A stretch of 64,000 nucleotides of DNA from Gammaproteobacteria bacterium HGW-Gammaproteobacteria-13 (GCA_002840155.1 PGZH01000008.1:124001-188000), one strand, 5' to 3'; shown: positions 26,664-35,857, counted from the first letter of the stretch. A program made the numbers and translations. The notes: generated by a model from the sequence alone, not told the origin.

Positions 26664-26914
26664 GAACCTATTCGAGGTCTCGCGAGCTAGAGCCATGCAA
26701 GGCAAAGCCGGCGAGAAACGTAGCGTAGCGGAGTAACAGCCAACGGCTGGCCCGCAGGGTGAGCGAAGCGAATCAAGCGGAGTGCACGTTGGTACATGAG
26801 CATTACTCGTTTCACTCGCCCTTCGGGTCGCGCTAAAGCGCGTTAGCCGCAAGCGGCTTGCCGAGCCGGCTTTTAACGCAGCAGGGCCGACGCGCAGCAG
26901 ACCGAACTAGAACC
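26664..26914. repeat. long dispersed intergenic repeat, copy 1
   Basis: It begins AGAACCTATTCGAGG then TCTCGCGAGCTAGAG, and ends CGCAGCAGGGCCGACGCGC followed by AGCAGA. Both boundary motifs recur at 54791-54940. The interior (about 150 bp of extra sequence, rich in short palindromes such as GCGCTAAAGCGCG) is longer than in the other copy. It fills the whole gap between cioB and the DUF2474 gene. Confidence 0.75.
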
Positions 26915-27928
26915 TCAGTGATAACCATCTTCTTCAGTAACCTTGCCGCGGAACACGTAATAGCTCCAGGCGGTGTACATCAGGATGAATGGGATGATGA
27001 ACAGCGCACCGACCAGGATAAAGCCCTGGCTCTGCGGCGGTGCGGCGGCTTCCCAGATGCTGATCGACGGCGGGATGATATTCGGCCACAGGCTGATGCC
27101 CAGGCCGCTGTAGCCGAGGAAGATCAGCGTCAGGGTCAGCAAAAACGGAGAGTAGTTGGCGTTGCGCGCCACCGCGCGCAGCAGCGCCCAGGTGCACAGC
27201 AGTACCAGCAACGGCACCGGCATAAACCAGAAGATATTCGGCATGCTGAACCAACGCTCGGCGATGTCGGCATGCGCCAGTGGCGTCCACAGGCTGACGA
27301 TGCCGGTGACGCCGAGCAGCACGAACACCAGCGGCCGCGCCATATCGTGCATCTGCAACTGCAGGCGGCCTTCGGTCTTCATGATCAGCCAGGTGCAGCC
27401 GAGCAAGGCGTAAGCGGCAATCAGCGCCAGGCCGCAGAACAGCGAGAACGGTGTCAGCCAGTCCAACGCGCCGCCGACATACACCCGGTCGACCACCTCG
27501 AAGCCATCGATATAAGCGCCCAACGCCACTCCCTGGAAGAAGGTCGCGGTCAGCGAGCCGCCGATAAACGCCTTGTCCCAGATATGCCGTTTGGCGGCCT
27601 TGGCCTTGAAGCGAAACTCGAAGGCCACGCCACGAAAGATCAGCCCCAGCAGCATAAAGATCAGCGGCAGGTACAGCGCGCTGAGCACCACCGCGTAGGC
27701 CAGTGGAAAGGCGCCGAACAGCGCCGCGCCGCCGAGCACCAACCAGGTTTCGTTGCCGTCCCAGACCGGTGCCACGGTGTTCATCATCACATCGCGCTCG
27801 CCTTCGCTTTTGACGAAGGGAAAGAGGATGCCGATGCCCAGATCGAAGCCGTCCATAACCACGTACATCATCACCCCGAAGGCGATGATCACGGCCCAGA
27901 TCAGCGAGAGATCAATGCCCATATTCAA
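26915..27928 (-). CDS. cioB: cyanide-insensitive terminal oxidase subunit II
   Basis: A 337-residue bd-type quinol oxidase subunit CydB/CioB with about nine membrane helices. The N-terminus (LIWAVIIAFGVMMYVVMDGFDLG) and WDGNETWLV are diagnostic. It pairs with subunit I in the inner membrane to reduce O2 without a cytochrome c step. The ATG overlaps the cioA stop by 4 bp, which indicates tight coupling. Confidence 0.95.
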   Translation of the reverse strand: MNMGIDLSLIWAVIIAFGVMMYVVMDGFDLGIGILFPFVKSEGERDVMMNTVAPVWDGNETWLVLGGAALFGAFPLAYAVVLSALYLPLIFMLLGLIFRGVAFEFRFKAKAAKRHIWDKAFIGGSLTATFFQGVALGAYIDGFEVVDRVYVGGALDWLTPFSLFCGLALIAAYALLGCTWLIMKTEGRLQLQMHDMARPLVFVLLGVTGIVSLWTPLAHADIAERWFSMPNIFWFMPVPLLVLLCTWALLRAVARNANYSPFLLTLTLIFLGYSGLGISLWPNIIPPSISIWEAAAPPQSQGFILVGALFIIPFILMYTAWSYYVFRGKVTEEDGYH

Positions 27929-29364
27929 TTCCTCTCAGCCAGCGAATCGGTTTCGCCCTCTTCCAGGCCCTCTTCAGGCGCGGACAGCGGACGGGACGGC
28001 GTGCGTTTCTGGCCAGGGCCGCCCTCGGCGGGTTCCTTGCCTTCATCGGTGATCGGGCCTTTGCGCACCAGGCGCATCATGTAGCTGATGCCGGCGCCGA
28101 ACAGGGCGAAATACACCACCACGAACAGAATCAGGGTCAGGCTCATCTGCGCAAAACTGTGCCCGGACGAAGCATCGGCGGTGCGCATCAGGCCGTGGAT
28201 AATCCAGGGCTGGCGACCGATTTCCGTGGTGTACCAGCCGGCGAGGATGGCGATGATCCCCGACGGGCCCATCCACACCGCCAGATGCAGGAACGGCCGG
28301 CTTTGGAATAGCTTGCCGCGCGTACGCAGCCACAGGCCCCAGAGACCGGTGAGGATCATCAACATGCCCAGGCCGACCATGATCCGGAAGGTCCAGAACA
28401 CGATGGTTGAGTTAGGCCGATCTTCCTTGGCGAACTCTTTGAGCGCCGGCACCTGCTTGTCCAGACTGTGGGTCAGGATCAGGCTGCCGAGGGCGGGAAT
28501 CTCGATCTTGAAGCGGGTTTCCTCGCGCTGCATATCCGGCCAGCCGAACAGGATCAGCGGGGTCGGCTCATCGCCGTGGTTTTCCCAGTGGCCCTCGATG
28601 GCGGCGATCTTCGCTGGCTGATACTTGAGGGTATTCAGACCATGGAAGTCGCCAATCACTGCCTGGATCGGCGCGACGATCAGCGCCATCCACATAGCCA
28701 TCGACAGCATCTTGCGGATCGCCGGGTTGTCGCGACCGCGCAGCAGGTGCCAGGCCGCCGACGCGCCGACGAAGAAGGCGGTGGCGAGGAACGCTGCCGT
28801 GGCCATATGCGCTAGGCGATAAGGGAACGAAGGGTTGAACACCACGGCGAACCAGTCCACCGGAATCACCCGGCCGTCGATGATCTCGAAGCCCTGCGGG
28901 GTGTGCATCCAGCTGTTGGAGGCAAGAATCCAGAAGGTCGAAATCAGCGTGCCGACCGCCACCATCACCGTGGAGAAGAAGTGCAGGCCGGGGCCGACGC
29001 GGTTCCAGCCAAACAGCATGACGCCAAGAAAGCCCGCTTCGAGGAAGAACGCAGTCAGTACTTCATAGGTCAGCAGCGGCCCGGTGACCGCCCCGGCAAA
29101 GTCGGAGAAGGCGCTCCAGTTGGTGCCGAACTGGTAAGCCATGACCAGACCGGAAACCACGCCCATGCCGAAGTTGACCGCAAATATCTTCGCCCAGAAG
29201 TGGTACAGGTCGCGGTAAACCTCCTCCCCGGTCTTCAGCCACAGCCCTTCGAGCACCGCCAGGTAACTGGCCAGGCCGATGGTGATGGCCGGAAAGATGA
29301 TGTGAAAGGAGATGGTGAAAGCGAACTGGATTCGAGCAAGGTCGAGAGCCTCCAATCCAAACAT
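27925..29364 (-). CDS. cioA: cyanide-insensitive terminal oxidase subunit I
   Basis: A 479-residue CydA/CioA subunit that carries the hemes and oxidises quinol. The start (LDLARIQFAFTISFHIIFP, with a conserved heme-ligand His) and GWYTTEIGRQPW are characteristic. The Q-loop between helices VI and VII is short, as in the CIO class rather than the E. coli bd-I class. This oxidase allows respiration in the presence of cyanide. The C-terminal tail (about 40 residues) is polar and variable. An ANR-like box lies about 140 bp upstream. Confidence 0.95.
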   Translation of the reverse strand: MFGLEALDLARIQFAFTISFHIIFPAITIGLASYLAVLEGLWLKTGEEVYRDLYHFWAKIFAVNFGMGVVSGLVMAYQFGTNWSAFSDFAGAVTGPLLTYEVLTAFFLEAGFLGVMLFGWNRVGPGLHFFSTVMVAVGTLISTFWILASNSWMHTPQGFEIIDGRVIPVDWFAVVFNPSFPYRLAHMATAAFLATAFFVGASAAWHLLRGRDNPAIRKMLSMAMWMALIVAPIQAVIGDFHGLNTLKYQPAKIAAIEGHWENHGDEPTPLILFGWPDMQREETRFKIEIPALGSLILTHSLDKQVPALKEFAKEDRPNSTIVFWTFRIMVGLGMLMILTGLWGLWLRTRGKLFQSRPFLHLAVWMGPSGIIAILAGWYTTEIGRQPWIIHGLMRTADASSGHSFAQMSLTLILFVVVYFALFGAGISYMMRLVRKGPITDEGKEPAEGGPGQKRTPSRPLSAPEEGLEEGETDSLAERN

Positions 29365-29503
29365 GGCGTTTCCTCAGTCAGGTGATACGGGGCACGGCAA
29401 CGGGCGCGCATGCCAGTCACGGGTATTCAGTCGGGGGATTATTGTTCTGGGTGAGGCAACTAGCGAGCAGGGCAAAAGCCCTCACAACCGCACGCCGAAG
29501 GTG

Positions 29504-29517
29504 TTGACGCGGGTCAA
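29504..29517. promoter_or_regulatory. ANR/Dnr-type box upstream of cioA
   Basis: TTGACGCGGGTCAA fits the FNR-family consensus TTGAT-N4-ATCAA with one change in each half, and the halves are perfectly symmetrical. It is centred 146 bp before the cioA start. In P. aeruginosa ANR represses cioAB under low oxygen, so the site fits. No good -10 sequence was found to fix its position relative to transcription. Confidence 0.5.
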
Positions 29518-29601
29518 TGCATGTACAGAGAGTAGCGTTTGCCGGGGCAAGTTCAGCTGTGGTCGATTGTCGCGCGACCGGCTGTCACAAGGGCTGGCGC
29601 C

Positions 29602-30168
29602 TTATAACAGCGCTTCAGGTCGATCCACATCGCGCAGTACGCCAGGATCATCTACAACGATGCCGTGGCAAGCGCCTGGATTGGCTTGCAGCAGCGCGCG
29701 CGCACCTTGATCACCGCGCAGGGTCTGCAGCTGCGGCCAGAAGCTGCGGCCAAACAGCACCGGATGGCCGCGCTGACCATCGTGCAGTGGGTAGACGATA
29801 CGCTCGGCCGCTGCCTGACTGCACAGCCGCTGCAGGCTGTCGGCACTGATCCAGGGCATATCGCCGAGCAATACCGCGACAGCCTCGGCGTCGCGCCCAA
29901 GCAACACAGCTATGCCTGCAGCCAGCGTGTGGCCCATGCCCTGATCGGCCTCACTGCAACGGATACCCCGGCACGCCGCCGGCAGCCCTAGCGCCTGCGC
30001 ATCGTCCTCGTCGCGCAGCAGCACATGCACCTCAGCGAACACCTGCAACGCCTGCTCGACGCTGGCGGCCAACAGGCTGCGCCCGTCCGGCAAACGGGCC
30101 AGGCGCTTGTCGCTGCCAAAGCGCGTGCCACGCCCGGCGGCGAGCATCAAGGCGAGCACCTTGGGCAT
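29602..30168 (-). CDS. mocA: molybdenum cofactor cytidylyltransferase (MocA-like)
   Basis: A 188-residue MobA-like nucleotidyltransferase. The signature LAAGRGTRFGSDKRLA at the N-terminus binds the nucleotide and pterin; LLGDMPWIS carries the metal-binding Asp. By its position after xdhC it would attach CMP to the molybdenum cofactor for the neighbouring hydroxylase. Last gene of a five-gene operon. Two starts are possible (30180, overlapping the XdhC stop, and 30168, one base beyond it); the second gives the family N-terminus MPKVLALMLAAG. Confidence 0.85.
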   Translation of the reverse strand: MPKVLALMLAAGRGTRFGSDKRLARLPDGRSLLAASVEQALQVFAEVHVLLRDEDDAQALGLPAACRGIRCSEADQGMGHTLAAGIAVLLGRDAEAVAVLLGDMPWISADSLQRLCSQAAAERIVYPLHDGQRGHPVLFGRSFWPQLQTLRGDQGARALLQANPGACHGIVVDDPGVLRDVDRPEALL

Positions 30169-30169
30169 G

Positions 30170-31141
30170 CTAGAGCGCATCCCGCGCCAGGCCGTTGCGC
30201 ACCCGCAAAATATCGGCGAGTACCGCCAGGGCGATTTCCGCCGGGGTCTTGCTGCCCAGGTTCAGCCCGATTGGCGCGATAATCCGCGCCAGCGCAGCAT
30301 CATCCAGGCCGCCAACCCGGCGCAGGCGCTCGAAGCGTTTGGCGCTGGTCAGTCGCGAGCCCATCACACCGATATAAAAGGCCTCGGTGCGGACCGCTTC
30401 GATCATCGCCAGATCGTCGATACGCGGGTCATGGGTCAGCGCCACCACCGCGGTGTCGGCATGGCAACCACCGAGGCGAATCACCTCGGACGGCAGCTCA
30501 CGGCGGATTTCCACGCCCGGCAAATCGACGCCTTGCAGCACTTCTTCGCGCGGATCGCAGAGCACCACCTCAAAGCCCAACCCCTGAGCGAACTGCGCAC
30601 AAACCTGCGCCACCGAGGAGTAACCCGCCAACAGCAAGCGCTGGGCCGCACCGACGCGCACACGCAGCAGATTCGGCTGACGTTCAACTCTTGGCCCCTG
30701 CGTGCTGTCGGCCAGCAAGCGGCGCTCACCGCTGGGCAGCGCCACTTCGCGGATCAGCCGGCGCTGGCCAGCCAAAGCGCTTTCCAGCTCACGCAGATGG
30801 GCTTGTACCGCGCAATCGGCCGGAAAATTTTCCACCAGCACTTCCAGCACGCCGCCGCAGGGCAGGCTGATCTGCGAGTGCGGGTCGCTACCATCGCCAT
30901 AACGCAGCAGATAGATCGGCTCGGGGAACGCCCCGACGGCCAGCCGCTCAAGAAACTCATCCTCGACACAGCCGCCAGACAGCGAGCCAATCCACTCGCC
31001 GCTCGCCGTGGCAGCCAGCAGTGAACCCGGCGCGCGCGGCGCCGAGCCGTAGGTGCTCAGCACCGTGCACAGCCACACGCACTGCCCCGCCGCCGACCAT
31101 TGCAGCGCCTGGCGCACTACCAGCAGATCAAGGTGCTGCAT
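30170..31141 (-). CDS. XdhC/CoxI family maturation factor
   Basis: A 323-residue protein of the XdhC family, which binds the molybdenum cofactor, protects and sulfurates it, and inserts it into xanthine-dehydrogenase-type enzymes. The N-terminal XdhC motif (TYGSAPRAPGSLLA, then GSLSGGCVEDEFL with the conserved Cys) and the C-terminal Rossmann domain (VVALTHDPRIDDLAM, YIGVMGSR) are clear. It follows the cytochrome gene after 16 bp and nearly touches mocA. Confidence 0.92.
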   Translation of the reverse strand: MQHLDLLVVRQALQWSAAGQCVWLCTVLSTYGSAPRAPGSLLAATASGEWIGSLSGGCVEDEFLERLAVGAFPEPIYLLRYGDGSDPHSQISLPCGGVLEVLVENFPADCAVQAHLRELESALAGQRRLIREVALPSGERRLLADSTQGPRVERQPNLLRVRVGAAQRLLLAGYSSVAQVCAQFAQGLGFEVVLCDPREEVLQGVDLPGVEIRRELPSEVIRLGGCHADTAVVALTHDPRIDDLAMIEAVRTEAFYIGVMGSRLTSAKRFERLRRVGGLDDAALARIIAPIGLNLGSKTPAEIALAVLADILRVRNGLARDAL

Positions 31142-31157
31142 CAGGCTTCATCCGGCC

Positions 31158-32366
31158 TCAATGGCCTTTCTCGCTGCGCAACTGGCTGACCTGCTGCGGG
31201 CTCAGCTCGGCCGCCTGGCCGCCCCAGGTCTGGCGCAGGTAATGCAGCAGGTCGCGCAGCTGCCCGTCATCCAGCTTGTCACTGAAGCCCGGCATTGGCT
31301 GCATGCGCTCGAAACCGGTGAACTGCTGCTCCTTGATGCCGTCATCGATCACCCGCAACAGGTTGCGGGCCTCGTTCAGGCGCAGGGTGGTGTTGCCATC
31401 CATCGCCACGGCCACATGCGGCACGCCCTCGCCCGCCACGCCATGGCAACCGGCACACAGGTTGAGGTAGTGCTGGCGGCCCTGCTGGGCGCTGTCATCG
31501 AGCTGCTCGAAGGCCACCGCGCTGACCTTACGTGGAGCCGGCGGCTGATCGCCAAGCAGGTAGGTGGCCATGGCCTTGTGGTCATCCAGCGGCAGGTACT
31601 GGGTGCTGTGGTGCAGCACCGGGTACATCTCGTTGAACATCGAACCCTGGGCGCTGATGCCGTGTTTGAGGAAGGTCGCCAGGTCGTCGGTGCTCCAGCC
31701 GCGCTCGGCCAGGTCCTCGGCGAGCAGGCTCGGCGCCTCGTAGCCAAGCAGCACACCGCCTTGCAGACGTTGATCCTGTTGCAGCGCGCCAAGGGCATTG
31801 CGCGGCGTGTGGCACTCGCCGCAGTGGCCCAGGGCCTCGACCAGGTACTGGCCGCGCTGCCAGGTGTCGCTTTTGCCTTCGGCCGGCAGCATTTGCACGC
31901 GGTTCTTGTAGAGCATGTTCCAGAAGCTCAGGCCGAAACGCACATTGAACGGAAAGCTCAGGCTGGTTTGCGGGCTGGGTTTGGCGATCGGCTCCAGGCT
32001 CATCAGGTAGGCGTAGATGGCGTCGGAGTCTTCGCGTTTGAGCAGGTGATAGGAGGTGTAGGGCATCGCCGGATAGAGCTTGCTGCCGTCACGCCGCTCA
32101 CCTTCGGCCACCGCGCGGTAGAAGTCATCGGCGCTGTACTCGCCGATGCCGTACTGCTTGTCGGGAGTGATATTGGTGCCATAGATGGTGCCGAACGGCG
32201 ACTCCAGCGGCAGGCCGCCGGCGTACTCGGCACCGCCTTCGACGCTGTGACAGGCCACACAGTCGGCGGCGCGCGCCAGGTACTTGCCGCGCTCAAGCAG
32301 TTGCTTATCGGCGGCCTGGGCGGCCAACGGCAGTAACAGGGCGGCAGCGATCAGAATGTTCTTCAT
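31158..32366 (-). CDS. triheme cytochrome c, electron acceptor of the Mo hydroxylase
   Basis: A 402-residue periplasmic cytochrome with a signal peptide (MKNILIAAALLLPLAAQA) and three heme-binding motifs: CVACH (near residue 38), CGECH (near 190) and CAGCH (near 310). This is the arrangement of the alcohol- and aldehyde-dehydrogenase type cytochromes. It would pass electrons from the molybdenum enzyme to the respiratory chain. AAGGAGG lies just before the ATG. It starts 2 bp after the iron-sulfur subunit gene. Confidence 0.92.
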   Translation of the reverse strand: MKNILIAAALLLPLAAQAADKQLLERGKYLARAADCVACHSVEGGAEYAGGLPLESPFGTIYGTNITPDKQYGIGEYSADDFYRAVAEGERRDGSKLYPAMPYTSYHLLKREDSDAIYAYLMSLEPIAKPSPQTSLSFPFNVRFGLSFWNMLYKNRVQMLPAEGKSDTWQRGQYLVEALGHCGECHTPRNALGALQQDQRLQGGVLLGYEAPSLLAEDLAERGWSTDDLATFLKHGISAQGSMFNEMYPVLHHSTQYLPLDDHKAMATYLLGDQPPAPRKVSAVAFEQLDDSAQQGRQHYLNLCAGCHGVAGEGVPHVAVAMDGNTTLRLNEARNLLRVIDDGIKEQQFTGFERMQPMPGFSDKLDDGQLRDLLHYLRQTWGGQAAELSPQQVSQLRSEKGH

Positions 32367-32368
32367 GC

Positions 32369-32908
32369 TTAACCCTCCTTGACCAAGCCGAGGGACTCGA
32401 CCACATCGCGCGCGGCGTTGTAGTAGCGCACGTAGCCGGTGCAACGGCAGATGTGCTTGCCCAGGGCGTCTTCGATCTCGCCTTCCAGCTCGCTGCGCTT
32501 GACCGGCTGACGCTGCAGCTTTTCCACCAGTACGGTGGCGGCGTTGACGTAGCCGGGGGTGCAGTAGCTGCACTGGAAGGCAAACTGGTCGACGAACTTC
32601 TGCTGGATCGGATTGAGCTGGCTAACCTCACCCTGAGCATCGCGCTTGGCGTGGCCCTCGATGGTGCGGATGCGCTTGCCGTCGAAGAAATGTGCGCCGG
32701 TGATACAGGTGCGGATTTCTTCGCTGGTGCCGTCGGGCTTGTCGAGGATCGCCACACAGGCGTGGCACACACCCTGACCGCAGCCCAGACGCGAGCCGGT
32801 GAGGTTCAGGTATTCGTGAAGAAAGTCGATCATCATCAGGTCGTCGGCCACTTCCATCGGGCCGACTGCCTGGCTGTTGATGATCATGCTGAGCAGGCGC
32901 TTAGCCAT
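32369..32908 (-). CDS. 2Fe-2S subunit of molybdenum hydroxylase
   Basis: A 179-residue small subunit of the isoquinoline-1-oxidoreductase/aldehyde-oxidase type with two 2Fe-2S clusters. The plant-type cluster has GCGQGVCHAC plus a later Cys (RTCITG), and the second cluster has CSYCTPG and CRCTGY. The start at 32908 overlaps the large-subunit stop by 8 bp and has GGAGG 6 bp upstream; an internal Met at 32887 is an alternative. Confidence 0.92.
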   Translation of the reverse strand: MAKRLLSMIINSQAVGPMEVADDLMMIDFLHEYLNLTGSRLGCGQGVCHACVAILDKPDGTSEEIRTCITGAHFFDGKRIRTIEGHAKRDAQGEVSQLNPIQQKFVDQFAFQCSYCTPGYVNAATVLVEKLQRQPVKRSELEGEIEDALGKHICRCTGYVRYYNAARDVVESLGLVKEG

Positions 32909-35729
32909 GGAGGGCCTCCTTGATGCGGGCCGGAGTCAGGGGAAGGTCGCGCAGGCGCTTGCCGGTGGCGTGGGCCACGGCGTTGACGATGGCGCCGACC
33001 ACCGGAATCATCACCACTTCGGCGATGCCCTTGGCTGGGTCGCTGGGTGATAGGGGCGGCAGAATCTCCGCGCTTTGCGACCACACCGCGCAATCCTTGG
33101 CGCGCGGTAGCTGGTAACGGTTGAAGTTCCAGGTGCCGTCGCCAGGCCCGCCGTCGTACAGCGGCATTTCCTCCAGCAGCGCGTGGCCGATGCCCATGGC
33201 GATACCGCCTTCGAGCTGACCGAGCACCAGCTCCTCGACAATCACCCGGCCGCATTCGAGCCAGGAATGATGGTTGATCACCCGCGCCTCGCCACTGCCT
33301 TTGTTGACCTTGACCTCGACCAGAGTGGCCACCGGGCTGTAGTAGGTGACCATGGCGTTGTTCAGCTGAGTGACCGGGTACTTGATGCTGACGCGATCGA
33401 GCAGGTGGAAGCCGTTGCGGCTCATCTGCGCTTTCTGCGCGGAGGTTGCACCGTCACCGTATTTCACCGCCAGGGCATCCAGCGGCACACGCTCGCGCTG
33501 GCCGTTGATCTCGAACTCACCCTCGGCCCAACTCCAGCGGTTGAAGCCGTGCACGCTAACGCCCGTTACCAAACCCAGCTCGTGAGCCTTGTGCGCCAGC
33601 AGCTTGAACGGAATCGGCGGCATGCCATCGGCGGTCAGTTTGCCCTCGACCCAGTGCGCATTCTCGCGGCGTACCACGTAAGGATTGGCCAGGCCGCCAT
33701 GCTCACCCCGGCCCCAGATGGCCAGGGCCGCCGGCCACAAGCCATGAATAAACAGGATGCGCGCCGCCTCGCGGGTGGAGTGCCCGGTGTAGTAGGACGA
33801 GTTGGTCGCCGACGAAGGCGAGGCCAGCTTGCCGACCCAGCGCGGGTTGCGCAGCGCCGCATCCTGCTCGGCCTGGCTGATCATGTAGGGATTACCACTG
33901 GTGGTCAGGGCCAGCTCGCTCCACTCGGTTTCGCCGGTCTTGATTTCATCGGCGGGCTGGCCGAGGTAATCGGCGACCAGCAAGGCCTGTGAGGTGGCCA
34001 TGCCGGTGCCCATGTCGATGGCGATCTGGCGCAGGCTGACGCGGCCGTCCGCGCTGAACTCCAGGCTGGCCATCGGCGCTTCGGAGCCGGTGCCGAAGTC
34101 CTTCTGGCAGATGGCGAAACCGACGCCATAGAGGTTGTCCGGGTCTTCGGCATCGAAGCGCTGCTTGCGCTCAACGCGGTTCTTCCAGATCTCGTGCTGC
34201 GCTGCCTTGTCGAGAATTTCGTCGAGGCGCAGGGCACCGGCCGGGATCGCGCCCTGGGTGTTCTTCATGCCGGACTGGAACACGTTCTTCTTGCGCAGCT
34301 CGATGGCATCGAGGTTCAGCCGCTCGGCCACTTCGTCCACCATCATCTCGGTGGCCGCCATGGTCTGCAGGGTGCCGTAACCACGCATCGAACCGGCTTC
34401 CACGCCGCGCGAATAGTAGGCGGTAGCGGCCAGATCGCTGCGCGGCAGGTAGTAGATCGATTGCGCTGCGGTGGCGCCGACCGCCGCCACCGAGGAGCTG
34501 TAGTTGGCGCGACCGCCGCCGTCGACATCCATGTGCGCGCGGAAGATCTGGAAGCTGTGGTCCTGCTTGTTCACCGCCAGCTGGTAATGCATGTCGAAGG
34601 GGTGGCGCTTGATCCCGCTCTGGAACTGCTCGTAGCGGTCATTGGCCAGGCGCACCGGCACACCGCTGCCGTAGAGCGCGGCCAGAGCGGCATAGAACAC
34701 GTGAATGTTGTTGTCCTTGGAGCCATAACCGACGGTGTAGCCGGGGTGCATGCTGAGTTTCTTCACGCCAAAGCGCGACGGCGCGAGCATATGCGCGGTC
34801 TGCTCGGCCACTTCAAACGGGCACTGGGTGGCGACCACAAAATGCAGGGTGCCGCTGGCCACGTCGAACCAGCCATTACCGTTGTCGGCTTCCAGCGCGG
34901 CCGGCTCAATGGACTGGGTGGTGAAGCGCTCATCGAACACCAGCCAGTCGCTCGGCGGGGTCTGCAGCTGGTTGAGCATCTGCTCGGCGTGGTACAGGCC
35001 CTGCTGAGTCAGATCACCGCTGACCTTGCCCTCGCCCCAGGCCGGCTTGCGGTTGTGGATCAGCGGGAACAGCATGCTGTCCTTGAGGCTGGAGAAGGTG
35101 TCGGGCTCGAACGGCGCGCTACCGCCGACGCGCACGAAGCGGAAACTGCCATAAGGGTCGCTCTGGAACGCCGGCGCCTGCTCGCCGTAGCGGATCACCT
35201 TGTCGTTGAACTTGAGGATGTTCTTGGCCTGACGATAGCGCTCGAAGTCATGCCAGATCAGCAGCGCCACCGGATGGCCGATAAACATCGGCACCTGGCC
35301 TTCGGGCAGCAACGGATCAAGGTTGTGACCATCCGGAAAGCTGATGCCGTCTTTAACCAGGTCACTGGCGGTCACTACACGTTGCGGCTGCAACTCGGCC
35401 GGCAGCACCGACAGGTCGAAGCCCTGGTACAGCTGCTCGGTGCGCGTGACCTTGAGCAACAGCGCATGGCCTTGCTGCTGCGGCCAGCCGGGCATGTCCT
35501 TGGCGCGGATATCGCGGGCAAACACCTTGGCACCACAGGCCTTGGACACCCCATCGATGCGCGCCACGGCTTTGCCGCTGGCGTTGTACCAGGGCTGCGG
35601 CATGGCGGTTACACGCTCCTCGAACAAGGCGGCAAACGCCTTGCTGCCCAGCGGGGCGAAGCTGATGCCGATGCCGGCGATGACGCTGCCTTGCAGAAAG
35701 GCGCGGCGGGATAACTCAGGAGTGGACAT
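32901..35729 (-). CDS. molybdopterin-binding subunit of periplasmic hydroxylase
   Basis: A 942-residue catalytic subunit of the xanthine dehydrogenase/isoquinoline 1-oxidoreductase (IorB) group. A twin-arginine signal (SRRAFLQGSVIAG) at the N-terminus shows export of the folded cofactor enzyme to the periplasm. AdoMoCo-binding segments are present (GGGRANYSSSVAAVG, GSMRGYGTLQTMAA, MGTGMATSQALLVADYL), with the closing family segment AVVNAVAHATG-like near the C-terminus. The substrate cannot be deduced; aldehydes or N-heterocycles are typical. It is the first gene of a five-gene operon with its own electron acceptor and cofactor factors. The start MSTPELSRR was chosen because it places the Tat motif correctly. 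Confidence 0.9.
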   Translation of the reverse strand: MSTPELSRRAFLQGSVIAGIGISFAPLGSKAFAALFEERVTAMPQPWYNASGKAVARIDGVSKACGAKVFARDIRAKDMPGWPQQQGHALLLKVTRTEQLYQGFDLSVLPAELQPQRVVTASDLVKDGISFPDGHNLDPLLPEGQVPMFIGHPVALLIWHDFERYRQAKNILKFNDKVIRYGEQAPAFQSDPYGSFRFVRVGGSAPFEPDTFSSLKDSMLFPLIHNRKPAWGEGKVSGDLTQQGLYHAEQMLNQLQTPPSDWLVFDERFTTQSIEPAALEADNGNGWFDVASGTLHFVVATQCPFEVAEQTAHMLAPSRFGVKKLSMHPGYTVGYGSKDNNIHVFYAALAALYGSGVPVRLANDRYEQFQSGIKRHPFDMHYQLAVNKQDHSFQIFRAHMDVDGGGRANYSSSVAAVGATAAQSIYYLPRSDLAATAYYSRGVEAGSMRGYGTLQTMAATEMMVDEVAERLNLDAIELRKKNVFQSGMKNTQGAIPAGALRLDEILDKAAQHEIWKNRVERKQRFDAEDPDNLYGVGFAICQKDFGTGSEAPMASLEFSADGRVSLRQIAIDMGTGMATSQALLVADYLGQPADEIKTGETEWSELALTTSGNPYMISQAEQDAALRNPRWVGKLASPSSATNSSYYTGHSTREAARILFIHGLWPAALAIWGRGEHGGLANPYVVRRENAHWVEGKLTADGMPPIPFKLLAHKAHELGLVTGVSVHGFNRWSWAEGEFEINGQRERVPLDALAVKYGDGATSAQKAQMSRNGFHLLDRVSIKYPVTQLNNAMVTYYSPVATLVEVKVNKGSGEARVINHHSWLECGRVIVEELVLGQLEGGIAMGIGHALLEEMPLYDGGPGDGTWNFNRYQLPRAKDCAVWSQSAEILPPLSPSDPAKGIAEVVMIPVVGAIVNAVAHATGKRLRDLPLTPARIKEALHG

Positions 35730-35834
35730 GTCCGTTCCTCGGGGCCAGAGCAGCCTGGCCATTTGCGTGAACAAAAGAGAGACAGGCGCACCGCTTACAA
35801 GCACGGAGCAGAATCAGCGTAGACGACAGATTTA

Positions 35835-35857
35835 TTGACCTGAAAGTCAAATTCTAC
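35835..35857 (-). promoter_or_regulatory. putative promoter and operator of the Mo-hydroxylase operon
   Basis: On the reverse strand TAGAAT (35852-35857) could be a -10. Immediately downstream is the dyad TTGAC-N6-GTCAA (35835-35850), where a repressor would block the start of transcription. The -35 is weak. The regulator is not encoded next to it. Confidence 0.35.
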
